64,000 nt of DNA, taken from assembly GCA_019155205.2 (NCBI GenBank), contig JAHNZQ020003150.1, positions 3,378,693 through 3,442,692 on the forward strand, read 5' to 3'. The notes beneath the pieces are model-generated. The model had not been told where the DNA came from and did not search any database. It was given only the letters and a program-made list of their open reading frames with translations. The position numbers were made by a program, and so were the translations under genes. Source of the DNA: Gracilaria vermiculophylla (taxonomy: Eukaryota; Rhodophyta; Florideophyceae; Gracilariales; Gracilariaceae). The stretch's first letter is position 1, and every line of letters starts with the position of its first letter. Shown here piece after piece: positions 22,950-34,980 of this stretch.

Positions 22950-23690
22950 CCTCTGCGCGCCGGTCCCACCACAATGATTATACTTCGTCTGTGTCTCAAG
23001 AGGTAATCTGTTGTGGACCATATCGCATCATGCGCTCCGTGACTGTGACAGAGGAACAGGCCACGTGAATGACACGTGTCGCCATATTAATTGACACACG
23101 GCACTGCTAAATTATGTAGAGCCAAAAAGAGTCATTAATTGCTGTCGTTTTCAATCAAAAAGTGACTAATTGTCGGATGCTGAAACCAATGGGCGAGCTC
23201 CAGTAGCAATTGGCAAGCGCTCATTTCGTGCCACGCAACATGTCAGCGTTTACTACCGTTGATAGCTTGATAGAGAACGTTGTGTTGTTGAGCAAGCACG
23301 TGGCTCGCGTGGCACTCTTTGACATATCGTGACAACTGTGCCACATTGGGAGACAACATCGCAGCGAGTTTTCTTCCGAAATCGGCGCATCTCCCGCGCC
23401 ACGGACGTGTTATGCCACCATTGCACCTTTTTATGCAGAGCTTTCATTGGCTCTTGCCATCATCGCGCAGCTGGTAGCGTAGTCGTGGCGCAATTTGGAA
23501 GCGCCTTTGAGGTTTGGGCAGATACGCAGGCCACCCAATTAAATTCCAATTCTAATGGGGGAATTCTCGATGGGCACTTCAACGATTTACACGTGTTGTC
23601 TGCAAGCCCCACTTTCCGGAACTCGCCGCGTTCATCTCTCTGCCGTAGATCGACACCGGCGCCGAATTGTGCTCCACATTCTCTGCGAAC
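22950..23690 (+). promoter_or_regulatory. Upstream region of NB-ARC-WD40 copy 2
   Basis: The distal part matches 8240-8420; the proximal part (from 23190) matches 12990-13691 upstream of the intact gene. The ATG context (gcgaacATGG at 23691) is kept. The upstream frame differs from that of the intact gene, which supports starting both proteins at MVDP. No TATA box is obvious. Confidence 0.45.
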
Positions 23691-26300
23691 ATGGTGGACC
23701 CAGTCGCCGGATCTAGTCTTGGACTCCCCGTTGTCAACCAGGTCCGAATTGTTGTGAGCAAATGGTTCACACGAAAAGACCTTGCTGAGTATGTCTTCTT
23801 ACAGCTTGGCAGAGTTCAACGCCTCAGTGAAGACCTCCAAGTCCAGACGCCTCGCGTGGAGCAGTTGCTAGAACATGACGATGAAGGTCGAGACCAACTC
23901 CGTTTTTTGATACGCGAGGTTGAGAAGAATTTCGAAGAACTCAGCGCATGGGAACCGAAAAGCCATGAAGCTCGCCGCAAACAGCGTATGCGAAGGACAA
24001 AACAGATCCTGGATCCATGTGAGCAGAGTTTGAACAGCCTGATGGGTTTTGTAATGGACGAAAGTCGGCCAGACCTGTACAGGCCAGCTAATACTGTTCC
24101 TTTGAACCCTCCGCGGCTTTTACTGGATTACAATGACCCATCTACGAGTGAAGGACAGCTGAAGGCTGCTGTGCTGAAAGACGCGCGTCGCGTAGTTGGG
24201 ATCTTGGGATCTGGGAAAGTAGGAATCGGCACGACATGCACCATTCGAGGGCTAGCTGAAGACGCTGAGATCAATGAACGTTTTGGAGGGGGCATTTTGT
24301 ATGTCCAACTCGGAAACGATGCAACGATCATGTCCATTAATGGGGGTTTAGCATTTATTGTGGAAAGCACTGGTGGTAAGAAGCTGTCGCTCAAAGTCAA
24401 GTACTACAGGACGCTGTCGGAGGCATGCAATGAAGCTGCGTATTGGTTTCGTGATCAAGCATGTCTGTTTCTGATCGATGATATTTGTGAAAGCAATGAC
24501 GTGGACTCGAGTCTTCTCCCTATTCTTGCCTCGATGGTGAACAGCAAAAGTCGCTTTGTGTACACCACCAGAGACAAACACTTCTTGAGTCCAGCGCATG
24601 AGGTAATTACGTTTGAAGGAATCGAGCCAGGCAGTGAACAATCCAGAAAGATGTTACTTCTTCATGGTGGGTTTACCGAAATCGGTGAACTGGACGAAAA
24701 AAACAGGACTGCATTCGAGAAGATACTAGTTGAATGCAAAGGTCTTCCGCTTGCATTTGGCCTGGTCGGGGCCGCTGTGCACAGACTGCGCGGACGTCAA
24801 GAGGAAGGTCGAGAGCAGGATGCGTGGTCAGATGTTGGCGAAATGGTGTCATATCCGGAACAATCCATATTGCCGCGTGAAAACGCTGAACCGTACGGTG
24901 TATTGAACAGAATGGTGGACATCTCTCTCCAAGTTTTGGAGATTGAGTACAGAACTGAAAAGTATAGAACTATGTTTCGAGCACTTTGTGTGTTTAAAAA
25001 TCATCAACGAGCCCCTGTTGCCGTGCTCCAAAGCCTGTGGAGCCTTGGGAGTCTTGAAGAAGCGAAGAGGGCGGCGGAAGTGCTGGACGAAGTTTCCTTG
25101 CTACAGCTGAGGAAACACAACGGAGTGCTGTGTGTGCAGTTGCATGACTTGGTTATGGGCATTGCAAGAGAGAGAGCAGAGAAAGCTGGCGAAACTCGAA
25201 ACTTTCACCGCACACTGCTTCGCAACTACTCTGTAGATGGTAAATACCGTTTTGACCGTGATGACAGATACGTGATTGAGAACATGGGGAGACACACGGC
25301 ATGCGCGTATTCTGTAAGGGTCGTGATGATAGGGTGACGAGTGGAATATCCTTGGAAGGTATAGGTTTGTGGGGTTTTGCAACCAGGGCACCCTACCTGC
25401 ATCTGAAGACGCTTACGATCACACAATTTGTATTTGGGACACGAGGAGCGGCGCAGGTGTGGGAGAGCCTCTCCGCGGGCACACTGACCGGGTGAGGTGC
25501 GTGGATGTGAGCGCAGACGGCACGCGCATCGTGTGCGGGTCTGTCGACGCGACAGTTCGTGAGTGGGACGTGGAGGGCGGCGCAACTGTCGGCGAGGCTC
25601 TCCACGGGCACACCGACTGGGTGAGGCGCGCGGATGTGAGCGCAGACGGCACGCGTATGGTGCGCGGGTCTGATGGCAACACGGTGCGGGTGTGGGATGC
25701 GGAGAGCGGAGATGCTGTGGGAGAGCCTCTCCGCGGGCACACTGACTGGGTGACGTGCGTGGGTGTGATCGCAGACGGCACGGCACGCGCCTCGTGTCGG
25801 AGTCTTGCGACAAGGCGGTGCGGGTGTGGGATGCGGAGAGCGGCGCGGCTGTGGGAGAGCTTCTCCGCGGTCGCACTGAGTGGGCTGCGTGCGTGGATGT
25901 GAGCGCAGACGGCACGCGCATCGCGTCCGGGTCCCGGGACATGACAGCGCGCGTGTGGGATGTGTGCAGCGGGAAGTAAATCGGGGCTTCGTGTGTGCAT
26001 GGAAGGAGAGTTGAGGCGGTGGCTTTGAGCGCAGACGGCTTTCGAGTGGCAACGCGCACTGGAGCGAAACGGATGCCGTGGGCCGCGCTCAGCGCAGTGC
26101 CTCCTCACTTGAAACGACGAGCGGTGGCAGTCAACCGTACGGCCTCTCAGTTTTTTATTGCAACCGCAATTTGGATATTTGACGAGGCGTGTGACAGCAC
26201 GCCGCTCGGACGGCTCCGAGTAAGTGCTGGCTACTTGCGACAAGTACGTTGTCCACGTGTACACCACTGATGAGTACTGGGCAGATCGAAGCCTCCGTGC
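23691..26300 (+). pseudogene. NB-ARC-WD40 pseudogene, copy 2
   Basis: It starts MVDPVAGSSLGL and stays open to 25337, covering the N-terminal region, NB-ARC and winged helix. The P-loop reads GKVGIGTT, so the catalytic Lys is now Thr (AAA to ACG). Walker B is CLFLIDDIC and GLPLA is intact. About 700 bp corresponding to 15365-16090 of the intact gene are deleted near 25320, fusing the winged-helix region out of frame to the WD40 array. Five WD40 units follow. A small insertion near 25780 shifts the frame, and CAA to TAA at 25976 ends the last one. A C-terminal tail is recognisable to about 26300. Confidence 0.85.
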
Positions 26301-27030
26301 GTTATTCTTCGCTGAGAAGACAGCAGTGCGATGACGTCTCTGCTGCCAATGGCCACTGCTGGACGCATGGCGACGCACATACAGTACGAGCCAAGCCATC
26401 TGGCCAGTCTTTGTCGACAGGATGTAGTCCGCGAAGCTTTTTTTTGTTTTGTTGGACCTCGAAGAGTGCACGCCTCTGCACGCCTTTTTCTGGCGGCGTG
26501 TCGCATATCAGCCCACCGAGCAGGATGCTCCCACGGCAGCCGTCGAACCGCCGCACCGCGCGCCGCCGCTCAAAAGCGCCCAGTCGGGGTAACGAAAGTA
26601 GCGCATCGCGCGACCCATCGCATTCCGCCATCAGTCTCATGTTTGAACACGAGCACTTCCACCAGCGATTTGCGTTCGTGTTGGTATTCTATCGCACCTT
26701 TTCACGCTTTGTACCTGTTCTCAATCGGCTACATGTTTTAGAGCACCTAACAAAATATTACCAACTGTCATGTAAAGCTCGGGACCGCATTGGGTTCAAT
26801 CTTGCCCGCTAAAGTATGCGCATTCGCACATATCAACATGAATCAAGTAAAAGTCTATGCATGATCATGAGTTTTAATAAAAAGAACGTACGAATTGAAT
26901 ATAAATTGCAAAAGTGCGCATGGTGAGTTTTAAATTAGTCAAATACCTTCAGTTGTCATTCATGAGAGTCGCTGCCATGCAGATAAAACCGCCCTTCATT
27001 CAACGCATTTCTTCAGCAAATATGAGATTT
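26301..27030. other. Spacer between NB-ARC pseudogene copy 2 and vWA copy 2
   Basis: It aligns with 17586-18583. It includes the 3' flank of the vWA gene, with the block ATTGAATATAAATTGCAAA shared with copy 1. No gene is supported. Confidence 0.5.
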
Positions 27031-28098
27031 CTACGCAGCAGTCCTGAAAACAACGCATTTGTTCTCTCTGCGGGGCACGTTGTTTCTGTTCACGATACGG
27101 TTCTCTCTCACTTCCTGGTAGTGGGTGAAGAAAATGCGAACGCATTTGTCCTTTGCAACCTGCTCCTGATTCCCGTGGAATGTCTGGTGACCAATCCCGG
27201 CTCCGCGATCCTGCGCGTTCCAGAACGGCTTGAAATGGGTCGGGGTAAATCGCTGCGAACCAAACTCGGTTATTTCCTTGGCCACACCATTTTCGTCGAT
27301 GAACTCGGGCACAACATTGTTGGTGTTCAACACTCCGAGAGCGTAGGTAACATCCTTCGGCACAACTCTGGAGGTGAACGTCATGTCAGGTTCACCACCA
27401 ATGGGGAATGTTGCCAATCCTATCCTGTCCGCAAATGTGAAATCGCACTTATTGAAGGCCTTTGCGCATTCGGATAGCCGAGGCTCACAGATGGCTTCAA
27501 CAACACCATCAATCTTCTGGTTGAGGTTATCAAATTTGGCGTCAATAAACAGAGAAGGGTCACTGGCAATGTCCATCAAGAAGTCTGAGCTCACGTCATT
27601 TCCTATGCCAATGGTGACAATGTCAATGCCAGCAGCCTTTGCCTCGTTAGCGGCCTGCTTCGAGGGATCAATATCCCTAGAGCTAGTTTGCCCGTCTGTA
27701 ATAAGCACCATGACCTTGTTTCCCTGAGCATTAGTAAGTTCATTTCTGCACTTGGTCAAACCGGAAGAGATAAACGTGAAATCATCGAATATCCTTGGTG
27801 CTCTGACGGCTGTCTCAAAGACATTGAAAACATTTGTCGAAGGGCAAATAGTTTGCGCATAGTCTGAAAATGCAACAGCAGAGTTGAACACGGTGACTCT
27901 GGATCTCGTTCCGATCTCGGTTGCGACTCGGACAACAAAGTCTTGCTCGAGTGGGTATTCATTAGCGTCGATTGAGCCGGACTGGTCAATGATGTAGCAA
28001 ACATTTTGAATGTCACATTGTTGGGGAGTTACAGAAGCTTTCACTCCGAGGAAGGAAAACGCTGCTAGAGCAGCAAGGGAAAGAAAACGGAATCCCAT
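27031..28098 (-). CDS. Secreted vWA-domain protein, copy 2, intact
   Basis: 355 aa. A signal peptide (1-21) is followed by a vWA domain with MIDAS residues D38/S40/S42, Thr in DFTFISSGL and Asp in ITDGQTSS. A Cys-containing C-terminal region of about 150 residues follows, with no family I recognise, and ends NKCVVFRTAA. The N-terminal half differs from copies 1 and 3 at several positions (DANEYPLEQ against DDREYQREQ), while the C-terminus nearly matches copy 3. It should be secreted or cell-wall associated. A good TATA box (TATATAAG) lies 110 bp upstream of the ATG. Confidence 0.9.
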   Translation of the reverse strand: MGFRFLSLAALAAFSFLGVKASVTPQQCDIQNVCYIIDQSGSIDANEYPLEQDFVVRVATEIGTRSRVTVFNSAVAFSDYAQTICPSTNVFNVFETAVRAPRIFDDFTFISSGLTKCRNELTNAQGNKVMVLITDGQTSSRDIDPSKQAANEAKAAGIDIVTIGIGNDVSSDFLMDIASDPSLFIDAKFDNLNQKIDGVVEAICEPRLSECAKAFNKCDFTFADRIGLATFPIGGEPDMTFTSRVVPKDVTYALGVLNTNNVVPEFIDENGVAKEITEFGSQRFTPTHFKPFWNAQDRGAGIGHQTFHGNQEQVAKDKCVRIFFTHYQEVRENRIVNRNNVPRRENKCVVFRTAA

Positions 28099-29650
28099 TT
28101 TGGCCTGAAACGAAAGATTGTGAAAACTGAACTTGTAGAATATCAGAAATTGTTGTAACAGTGGTGAAGATGGGCCTGAATTTCAGCAGAGTTGGGATGG
28201 GGATGCACTTATATAGGCTTCCATGGAGGGAGTGGGAGTCGGACTTTCTGAACTATGTGGATGAGTTTGCATCACCACATCACAGAAAACAGATTGATCA
28301 TTGTTGGCAGGAAAACTATACTTCAGGCATTAGAGAGTACATGATGGCACGCGCATCTAAGAGTACGTGAAAAAAAGCGACTACAATGTGACGAAGCAAT
28401 TAGTAGCACGTCCAAATGCTTTCTTTTCAAGTAAAGAAGATCGGGGCTTGAGAACTTGTCAAGTGCTTTGGCATCGAGAGAAAGAGAACACCGAATGAAA
28501 TGTCGTGCGAGCTATGAAGTGAGGAGAAGCTTTCCTACGATACAGAGAGACTCGTATTAGTTGCAGGTGGATTAACTAACGTAGTATTACATCTTGAACG
28601 AGAACAGCACAAGAAAAAGGCAACCAACTGCCAGGTGTATTACAGAAAACTCAGCTGCGTTGCTAGCGTGTTGGAGTTTAATCCTGCACGGCACACGAAA
28701 ATTGGGTTATCCAAGGGAAATGGGTTTTCTGGGTTGTGCATCCGTTGAAATGAGGGAATAGGACTGCCACATGCCATGCAGCGCCGACGAAAACTCGGAA
28801 CGTTCTGTGTTCCTCAAGGCTTCTACTCCCGTTGGAATCAAAAAGAGAGCCGCATGTACGACATGAAGGTTCAGCATTCCGATAGGGCGACGATATAATG
28901 GAGTTGTCACTGTTGAAGCTGCCACACCGGAGCGCGAGCTGCTTGCGTAATTTGCCTGTGCATGAGCATGAACGTGAGGGCGGCAACCCAGCACGGTTAC
29001 ATCTCGGTCTCTGCTAAGCACACCGTTGGGCATTTTGGAAACCGAATCCTTTGTCATCCAAGCAGGCAACAAGTGGGCAACAACAGCGGCTTCGTATCGA
29101 CTTCGTAACGACGACTTTGCGGTGCATGGCGATGCGGTCGCACTTCCGATCGAGGTCTGATTTGGTACCTTCGTACATGAACAGAAATCATTGGTTTACA
29201 TTTTGGATGGTGTGCATTTTCGTTTTAGAAAGCTTCTGCCGTTTTGGATTTTTCGTCAGGGTTGGATCGCTTTGCATGTGCTCGCAGACACGCTCTGCAT
29301 CGGGATATCTCAGCTTTCGACGTATTGTTTTTTCCTATTACATGCAGCACGAGATGTCGCACAACTAAACGCATGGGTTCTATAGGAAGTATTTACAACA
29401 GACACAGAAATTACTGCGGTAAAAAACATAGCCAGTAAAGCGCACCGCCTCATCCGTAAAAGAACTAAACTCGTTTGAACAGCCTTGTTTGCCGCACCAC
29501 TCTTGCCAAAACTTCGTTCGGAAACCTCTGTTTGTCACCAGTACAATACATCCGCAACAGCTTGAACTTAGAACAGTGGTCCCAATAATTGAATGTCGGA
29601 GGCGTTATCCACACCACCATTTTTAGACACTTGAGGTGATGACACATTCA
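28099..29650. other. Conserved block upstream of vWA copy 2
   Basis: It aligns with 19652-20756 (copy 1) and 44196-45720 (copy 3). Frames are not conserved between copies. It contains the vWA promoter; the rest is non-coding or a long-dead gene. Confidence 0.5.
28208..28215 (-). promoter_or_regulatory. TATA box of vWA copy 2
   Basis: Minus-strand CTATATAAG lies 110 bp upstream of the ATG at 28098. The aligned position is TATTTAAG in copy 3 and a degraded CATATG in copy 1. Confidence 0.6.
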
Positions 29651-30769
29651 CTGGAGCGAGGCGCTTGGTCGCGGATTGTACTTACTGATAATGTAACATG
29701 ATTGGGATCACCTTGAAATGCGGTTGGTGACTTGGCAGTCAGCAGCCGCAAACGAATCGTCCTTCTATTAAAAAGCAATTGAGCAATTCCCACGCTCTAA
29801 GCGATTATTCAATGTACGTGTCACACACCTTTCACACTTTTGACGAGTTTCAGTTGGTCTGCGTATGAATGAGAAGGTTTATCTTTTTGTGTTTGCCAGC
29901 AGCCGCACGGTGCACTGAACGAGGTGTCTGTACACGAGTCACAATACAGAATGTAGTAAGACCAGACCACACAATGAACATTGGAAAGCCTGTTATAAAC
30001 CTTACATTTTGCGAGCACCACTACGCCTTAGCCAGCAACTTTGAAAACATCGGAGGCATTTAGGGGCCATATATGGCGTTGTACCTTAAATCCTGCTCGA
30101 GGATGCCGGTGTGAACGACAAGGTCACATTCGAAAATCGGCTGCGAGGGGGTGAGAGTGGATCAGTCATGACTTTCTTTGTCGAGCGATCGGTGCCATTT
30201 GAGAATGTGGAGCTCACAGTGAGGACTTGGATGATGCCTGCGTAATCCTCAGCACTCGCTTTAAAGGCTGACTTCGGGACTGTGGTTGGATATGTACTTG
30301 TTGAGCTCGGCGCATCAGGGCATGAAAGGCGTTCCGCGTCCCGGAGGTCAGGGGGCAGCCTGAGATGCAGGCGGTCGGGCAGGCGACAGTGGCGTTAGCA
30401 TCTATGGGGTATCCAAGGGATAACAGATAAACAACGCGTGAAGTATGCGGCAACAAGTGCCGCGGCCAGTATAAAACGAGAGGTCGACTTCACGGGGACG
30501 TTCAGCTCACTGAAAGCCTCCAAAAAAGTCGATAGTTGGAATCTTTTTCGGAATATTTGCTGTATTTTGTGGGCTGAATACTTCACGCGTGCTTATACGA
30601 CGTCGTCTCGCACGGGACGCAGCGACAATGGCAGCGAGTGCAACTCTTCTGTATATTGCTTAATTCGCTTGATATGCCCCGGGTTGATCTATAACAGCGC
30701 GGCACATCCCGTTTTTCTTGACCTCCCTTGCGATCAGAAAAATCCACATCGAGCCAGAAGTCGACTACA
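29651..30769. other. Module sequence with an ~850-bp unidentified insertion
   Basis: About 29651-30490 has no counterpart in the third module. From about 30590 to 30769 it aligns with 45800-45975. A minus-strand frame at 30456-30214 shows no recognised motif. Confidence 0.4.
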
Positions 30770-30771
30770 TA

Positions 30772-32050
30772 CAGACTGTTTCAAAAACATACGACATGCT
30801 GTGAAATCTCAAAAAACTACCAAATGTATACTGTACGCCTACAAAAACAGGTTTCAGAAAAAAGTAAAGTCAAAAAACCGTTTCAAAAACATATGATCAG
30901 CAATAACAAACCTTTACTGCGCGACGCTCAATAGTTTATTTTGCATTCTTTTTGATGTTTATCGCTAATGAAACGTTTTGGCATCAAATTGATGTACTTT
31001 TCCACAGTTGAAACTGTTATAGATTTCCAGCAATTTTTAATACAGTTTTTGAGTTCAAAAACTGTCTAAACATGCCTTCCATGCGCATAAACCATCCTCG
31101 CCAGCAGTCTTCAAACGTTTTCAATTGGGTTAAAATCTGGTGCGCGCGCCGGTAACTCTAGAACAGATACTTCAGACTCCTGTAACCAATTTTTGATTAA
31201 AGATGAAGTGTGTACAGGCGCAGTATCCTGTTGAAAAAAGAAAATTTCTTCATGAAAACATAAACCAAGCGGTAGAAAATAACTTTATAGAACTTCTTGA
31301 TATTTTTACGCACTCATGTTTGTTTCAATGAAGGCAATTTCCGTCAAACCTTTTTTAGAAATTCCTGCCCAAACCATTACAGAGCCTCTATCTGAATGCC
31401 TGGTATAAACTTCATGACGTTGTTTACGAAGATCGTGCCAATAAAAATTATAGCAATCTGGTCCGTCCAAATTGAACATTTTTTCATCATTAAGAATAAT
31501 ATTTTCCCATTTTTTTCTCCATTAGGCTTTCCCAGCACACCTGAGAATTTTCTTGGGCTTGTGATGGTCTTGAAGAAAGAAAATGTTTTTCATTTTTTTA
31601 TATTTTAATAAGTTTGTGCTGTTAATCTGCCTCCATAAATTTGATTTAGAAACGTTGAGATTAAGATTAATTCTAATTGTTTTGCACGATTTTTCTCCTT
31701 TGCACAGCTCACTTTTTAATACCTCTCTTATCTACTGGGCTAAGCTTCTTTGGGCGTCCAGAAGATGATTTTAAGCACTATAGAATCGGGTTTTATAGAA
31801 AAGTAGCAATTGTGACCCTAGAACGCTTTAATGATTTAGCGATAGCACTGTAGGAATGTTTCTTGGCGTTTAACTTCACGATTTGAAGCTGTTCATGCTT
31901 GAAAAGTGGCGGGCGTCGAGCCATTTTTATTATAAAGAAGACGGTGTACATATCTTTTTGAAACGATTCTACATAGACTATGTGCAAAATCTAGTCTACA
32001 GTACAGTTTTGGCGCACTTTTGAGGGGTAATATGGTTTTGAAACGCACTG
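30772..32050 (-). mobile_element. Tc1-like DNA transposon B, 1279 bp
   Basis: Ends are CAGACTGTTTCAAAAACATA (left) and, on the minus strand, CAGTGCGTTTCAAAACCATA (right), flanked by TA at 30770-30771 and 32051-32052. A subterminal copy of the end motif (CGTTTCAAAAACATATGATC) lies near 30879. The paralogous block at 45971-45980 has the same flanks with a single TA and no insert, so the borders are confirmed by an empty site. Confidence 0.9.
31050..31924 (-). pseudogene. Tc1-like transposase pseudogene (copy B)
   Basis: It starts MARRPPLFKHEQLQIVKLNA at 31924, a helix-turn-helix DNA-binding region, with a stop soon after. The catalytic domain follows in other frames: MVWAGISKKGLTEIAFIETN, QQDTAPVHTS and PDFNPIEN. 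These fit the D-D34-E triad of the Tc1 family. Several stops and shifts make it inactive. It is closely related to copy C. Confidence 0.75.
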
Positions 32051-32052
32051 TA

Positions 32053-32547
32053 TGTCTTCCTCATTTAGTTGCAGACCATTTTCAATTTCACTGCTCAAAA
32101 AGTCGCTTCATCTGTCAATATTTATCTTTTTCCAAAAATAGGCGGTTATGTATCTTATCATTAATTAATCAAAACTAGGCTCACTTTTCAAATAGAAAGA
32201 ATTTAATCACCCTTTATCGCTTTCGAATACATCGCTATTTCTCCTCCTGTCAGAGCTTTCAAGCAAAAGTTTACCCACACCCAACAATGTAGCTTCTCAC
32301 AGACAAAACATCAGAGTTTCTCCCACATTGTTGTCTTTTTGCAGATGCTTGGGAAAAAATATAGCTAGCACTCTAATACAGTGATAAATTGCACTGGAAC
32401 CGAGTTTGATACATTTTGCAAATTTATTTATCAATAAAACATTTAATAAAATGGTAAACGATGCGTAAGAAATATTGCCAATTTTCAAACCCAGGAGCTT
32501 GTATCAACAGATTCATAAAACATTTACAAGTACGAAAATCTGAAAGA
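32053..32547. other. 3' flank of glutamate-receptor-like gene 1
   Basis: It aligns with 45977-46365 of the third module. It presumably holds the receptor gene's 3' UTR. No gene was found. Confidence 0.5.
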
Positions 32548-34377
32548 TCACAGAGGATCAGAATATTGAGTTGAATCTTGTGAGGGCCTGGTCATAACAC
32601 CCGAATCTGAAAGTTGGTCAGAATCTGCTGGTGGCTTCTTCATGTCGGCGAATGCTCGAACTCTGATATTTCTTGCTTTTTCAGCTTTTAACGCAAAGTG
32701 AAGCAGCATCCATAGGAAAATAAATCCCCCAACAGAAAACGACAGCACGAAAAACAATCTTAGCTTCCAGTACGTGAGCGTGACGGGTACGTCGCTGTTG
32801 CAGCCATTCACTCCAAAATAACTTTCTTCCACCCCGTGCTTTGAACCATTCCTCAGATATTCAAGAGTAGCCTGACTCATTGGTGCGGTTAAACTCGAAT
32901 TTCTTGGCAGCACCATGGAAAGTCCAGAATTCCAAACCGGCTCACCAATTATTATAAACTCACCACATGGTCGCTTGTGCAACTCCCACTTGATAGTTTT
33001 CTCCATCCCAATGCCAAATGTGCACTTGTCTTCCTCGACATTTTTAAAAAGTTCGTCGTATGATGAAGTAAACGTCGATTTCTTTCCTCTATGACAATCG
33101 CTGATATTTCACATTACAAGAGAAAGGAACATAAGTCAGCCACAATGAAATCAAACTGCAAATGAATTAAATGACGTACTCTAGAGTAACAGAATTGTTC
33201 CAATGATGCTCCAAGGCGCCTCCTCTCAATAAACACACTTTTCTTGGATCAATACGGCATGTTTTGAAGTCATCCAGTGTTTTGTAGCTGGAGGATACGG
33301 ATTCCTGCACGAGTGAAGCACTGCGTAAGCGGGCCAAGGCGATTTCAGAAGGGGAAAGTCAGCGATTGTACCATTTGAACATCGTAAAAAGGCTTTGACA
33401 ACGTACGTCATACTGGCTTCATAAGACAAGATTAGAAACAGCGAACAAGCGGAAATGATAATGTTCAAGAACCATTGCCGCGTCGATTTTCCATTTACAA
33501 CCACAGAGTCGTCGGGCATGAGAAGCATTCGAGAAGCTGCACTAGCGAAGTATGACGAAGAATGATCAGCAAGTTGCCCAAATGTACATCATATCCACAC
33601 AGTTGAAAAGAGGGGATCAATGACTTACTTGTACTCTGAATACCTTTGCGCAAGCGGTAGAGAACTGGAGTCTTCATCACGCATATGCAAAATCGTACAA
33701 GAACGCTATCCTTGCTTGTTGCCGGAGTGTACAAACCTGCCGGAGCAAAACCCCTGTCCAAAAGCTTGAGAACGGTAAACATGACGAACATGCCAGAAAT
33801 GCAGAGCCATGATTTCCTGTCAAAAGTTTCGACGAAGAAAAGACGATTGGCCGATGCAGAAGTGTTTTCTCTTGAAGTAAACACCACAAATTTTTCGTGT
33901 GTAAAAGGTTGAATAAAGTCTACCTTACCATAACGCTCAACAGTCGTAAACCAACCTCCGACACCGATATCGCAGCGGCAGTTTGGCGACTTTCGTACTT
34001 GACCTGTCGTATGGCTAGTGCATATGTCGAGATTCTTTATGAAGACGTTGAAGCCAGTGTTGTCTGTTGGAGTGAATTGAGTTATTGATGAACATGTCAA
34101 GCCCAGATGCGACTGCAATTCTCGAAAGTACTCGGCGATGTATCCATCAAGACCACCCTAGAGACAAGTTAATCACAGTCAGATTGATACAATTTGGATG
34201 TGAAGAACATGGAATGAAACGTACATTGAAGTTGACTTGAGGGTTGAAGAAGCTTATCGGTGGTTCATTCATGAAGCAGCAACGCAATGGCGGGTGGGAG
34301 ATCGTAGCATCCTTGGAACATGAGACTGGCGACAGAAATACCACGCACAGGCATGAAACGAGAAATACCCGTGACAT
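32548..34377 (-). CDS. Ionotropic glutamate receptor-like protein, gene 1, five exons
   Basis: Exons (minus): 34377-34225, 34157-33629, 33536-33407, 33320-33180, 33100-32548; introns of 67, 92, 86 and 79 bp, all GT-AG, with phases that join without a stop to 501 aa. Signal peptide 1-20. Ligand-binding lobe S1 holds DGYIAEYF and CDIGVGGWFTTVERYGKVDF, as in the family. TM1 is at about 167-183. M3 ends in SYEASMTASLV (265-275), matching the family SYTANLAAF signature. Lobe S2 ends SGLSMVLPRNSSLT, and TM4 is at about 433-455. A typical pore helix between TM1 and M3 is not evident, and there is no separate N-terminal LIVBP domain. It may be a compact channel or a non-conducting receptor. The ligand is unknown. 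Confidence 0.85.
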
Positions 34378-34749
34378 TGCGAGGTTGGATGAACGAGATG
34401 ACGACGGGAAGGAACGTGTGGAAACTTTACGCCAGGTCGTGCGACTTCGCGAGAGCGCACCCGAAGATGTTCCTGAGGTGATGAAACCTCCTGGCAATGG
34501 AACCAATTGAGAAGCTAATCAGAACTCACAACCAATGATGATCCGGCAACAGCTGCGGAAAACAATCTCCGATGTATGTGCTTCGCGGTGATTCTGACAC
34601 TTGTCAAAAAGTAAGTGCAAGTTGGAAGTCAGACGCGCAGGAGGATCCGACTCAATCATGAAAAAGCACAAATACAAAAAACTTATCAACTCGGTAAGCT
34701 AGATATACCCCAAGAAATAGAGTCTGAAAAGTGAAAATATTCCGTAAAG

Positions 34750-34850
34750 CCTATATCTTGCACTAGAGCTTCGTATATCTTGTACTTTGGCTCCGATATC
34801 TTGCACTGCAGCAAGATATAAGGAAACTTGCACGAGATATAGCAAAAGCC
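34750..34850. promoter_or_regulatory. Clustered ATATCTTGCAC repeats upstream of receptor gene 1
   Basis: Three direct near-copies of ATATCTTGCAC (about 34752, 34775, 34795) are followed by two inverted ones (GCAAGATAT, GCACGAGATAT). Two of them form an ATATCTTGC/GCAAGATAT dyad. The cluster starts about 375 bp upstream of the receptor ATG and has no counterpart at the second receptor gene. A binding-site cluster is possible. Confidence 0.35.
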
Positions 34851-34916
34851 GGAAAGTATACAGTACGCAAGGCGAACACTACAAACTAGCTAATCGATTG
34901 GACAGATGATAAGCAT

Positions 34917-34980
34917 GTTATCACCCGACTGCGTTAGGATGATAACCCCCACTTAGCATCCCTCGCAGCCGGGTGATAAC
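34917..34980. repeat. Inverted repeat with 17-bp arms
   Basis: GTTATCACCCGACTGCG (34917-34933) pairs with CGCAGCCGGGTGATAAC (34964-34980) with one mismatch, around a 30-bp loop that holds a further GATAACCCC copy. It lies about 540 bp upstream of the receptor start. Confidence 0.7.

Noticed and set aside
33226..33528. 100-codon minus frame read through intron 3 of receptor gene 1 as an alternative C-terminus
   Set aside because: Splicing at GTACGT/TTACGCAG keeps the frame, matches gene 2 exactly and restores the S2 lobe; read-through ends at an early stop.
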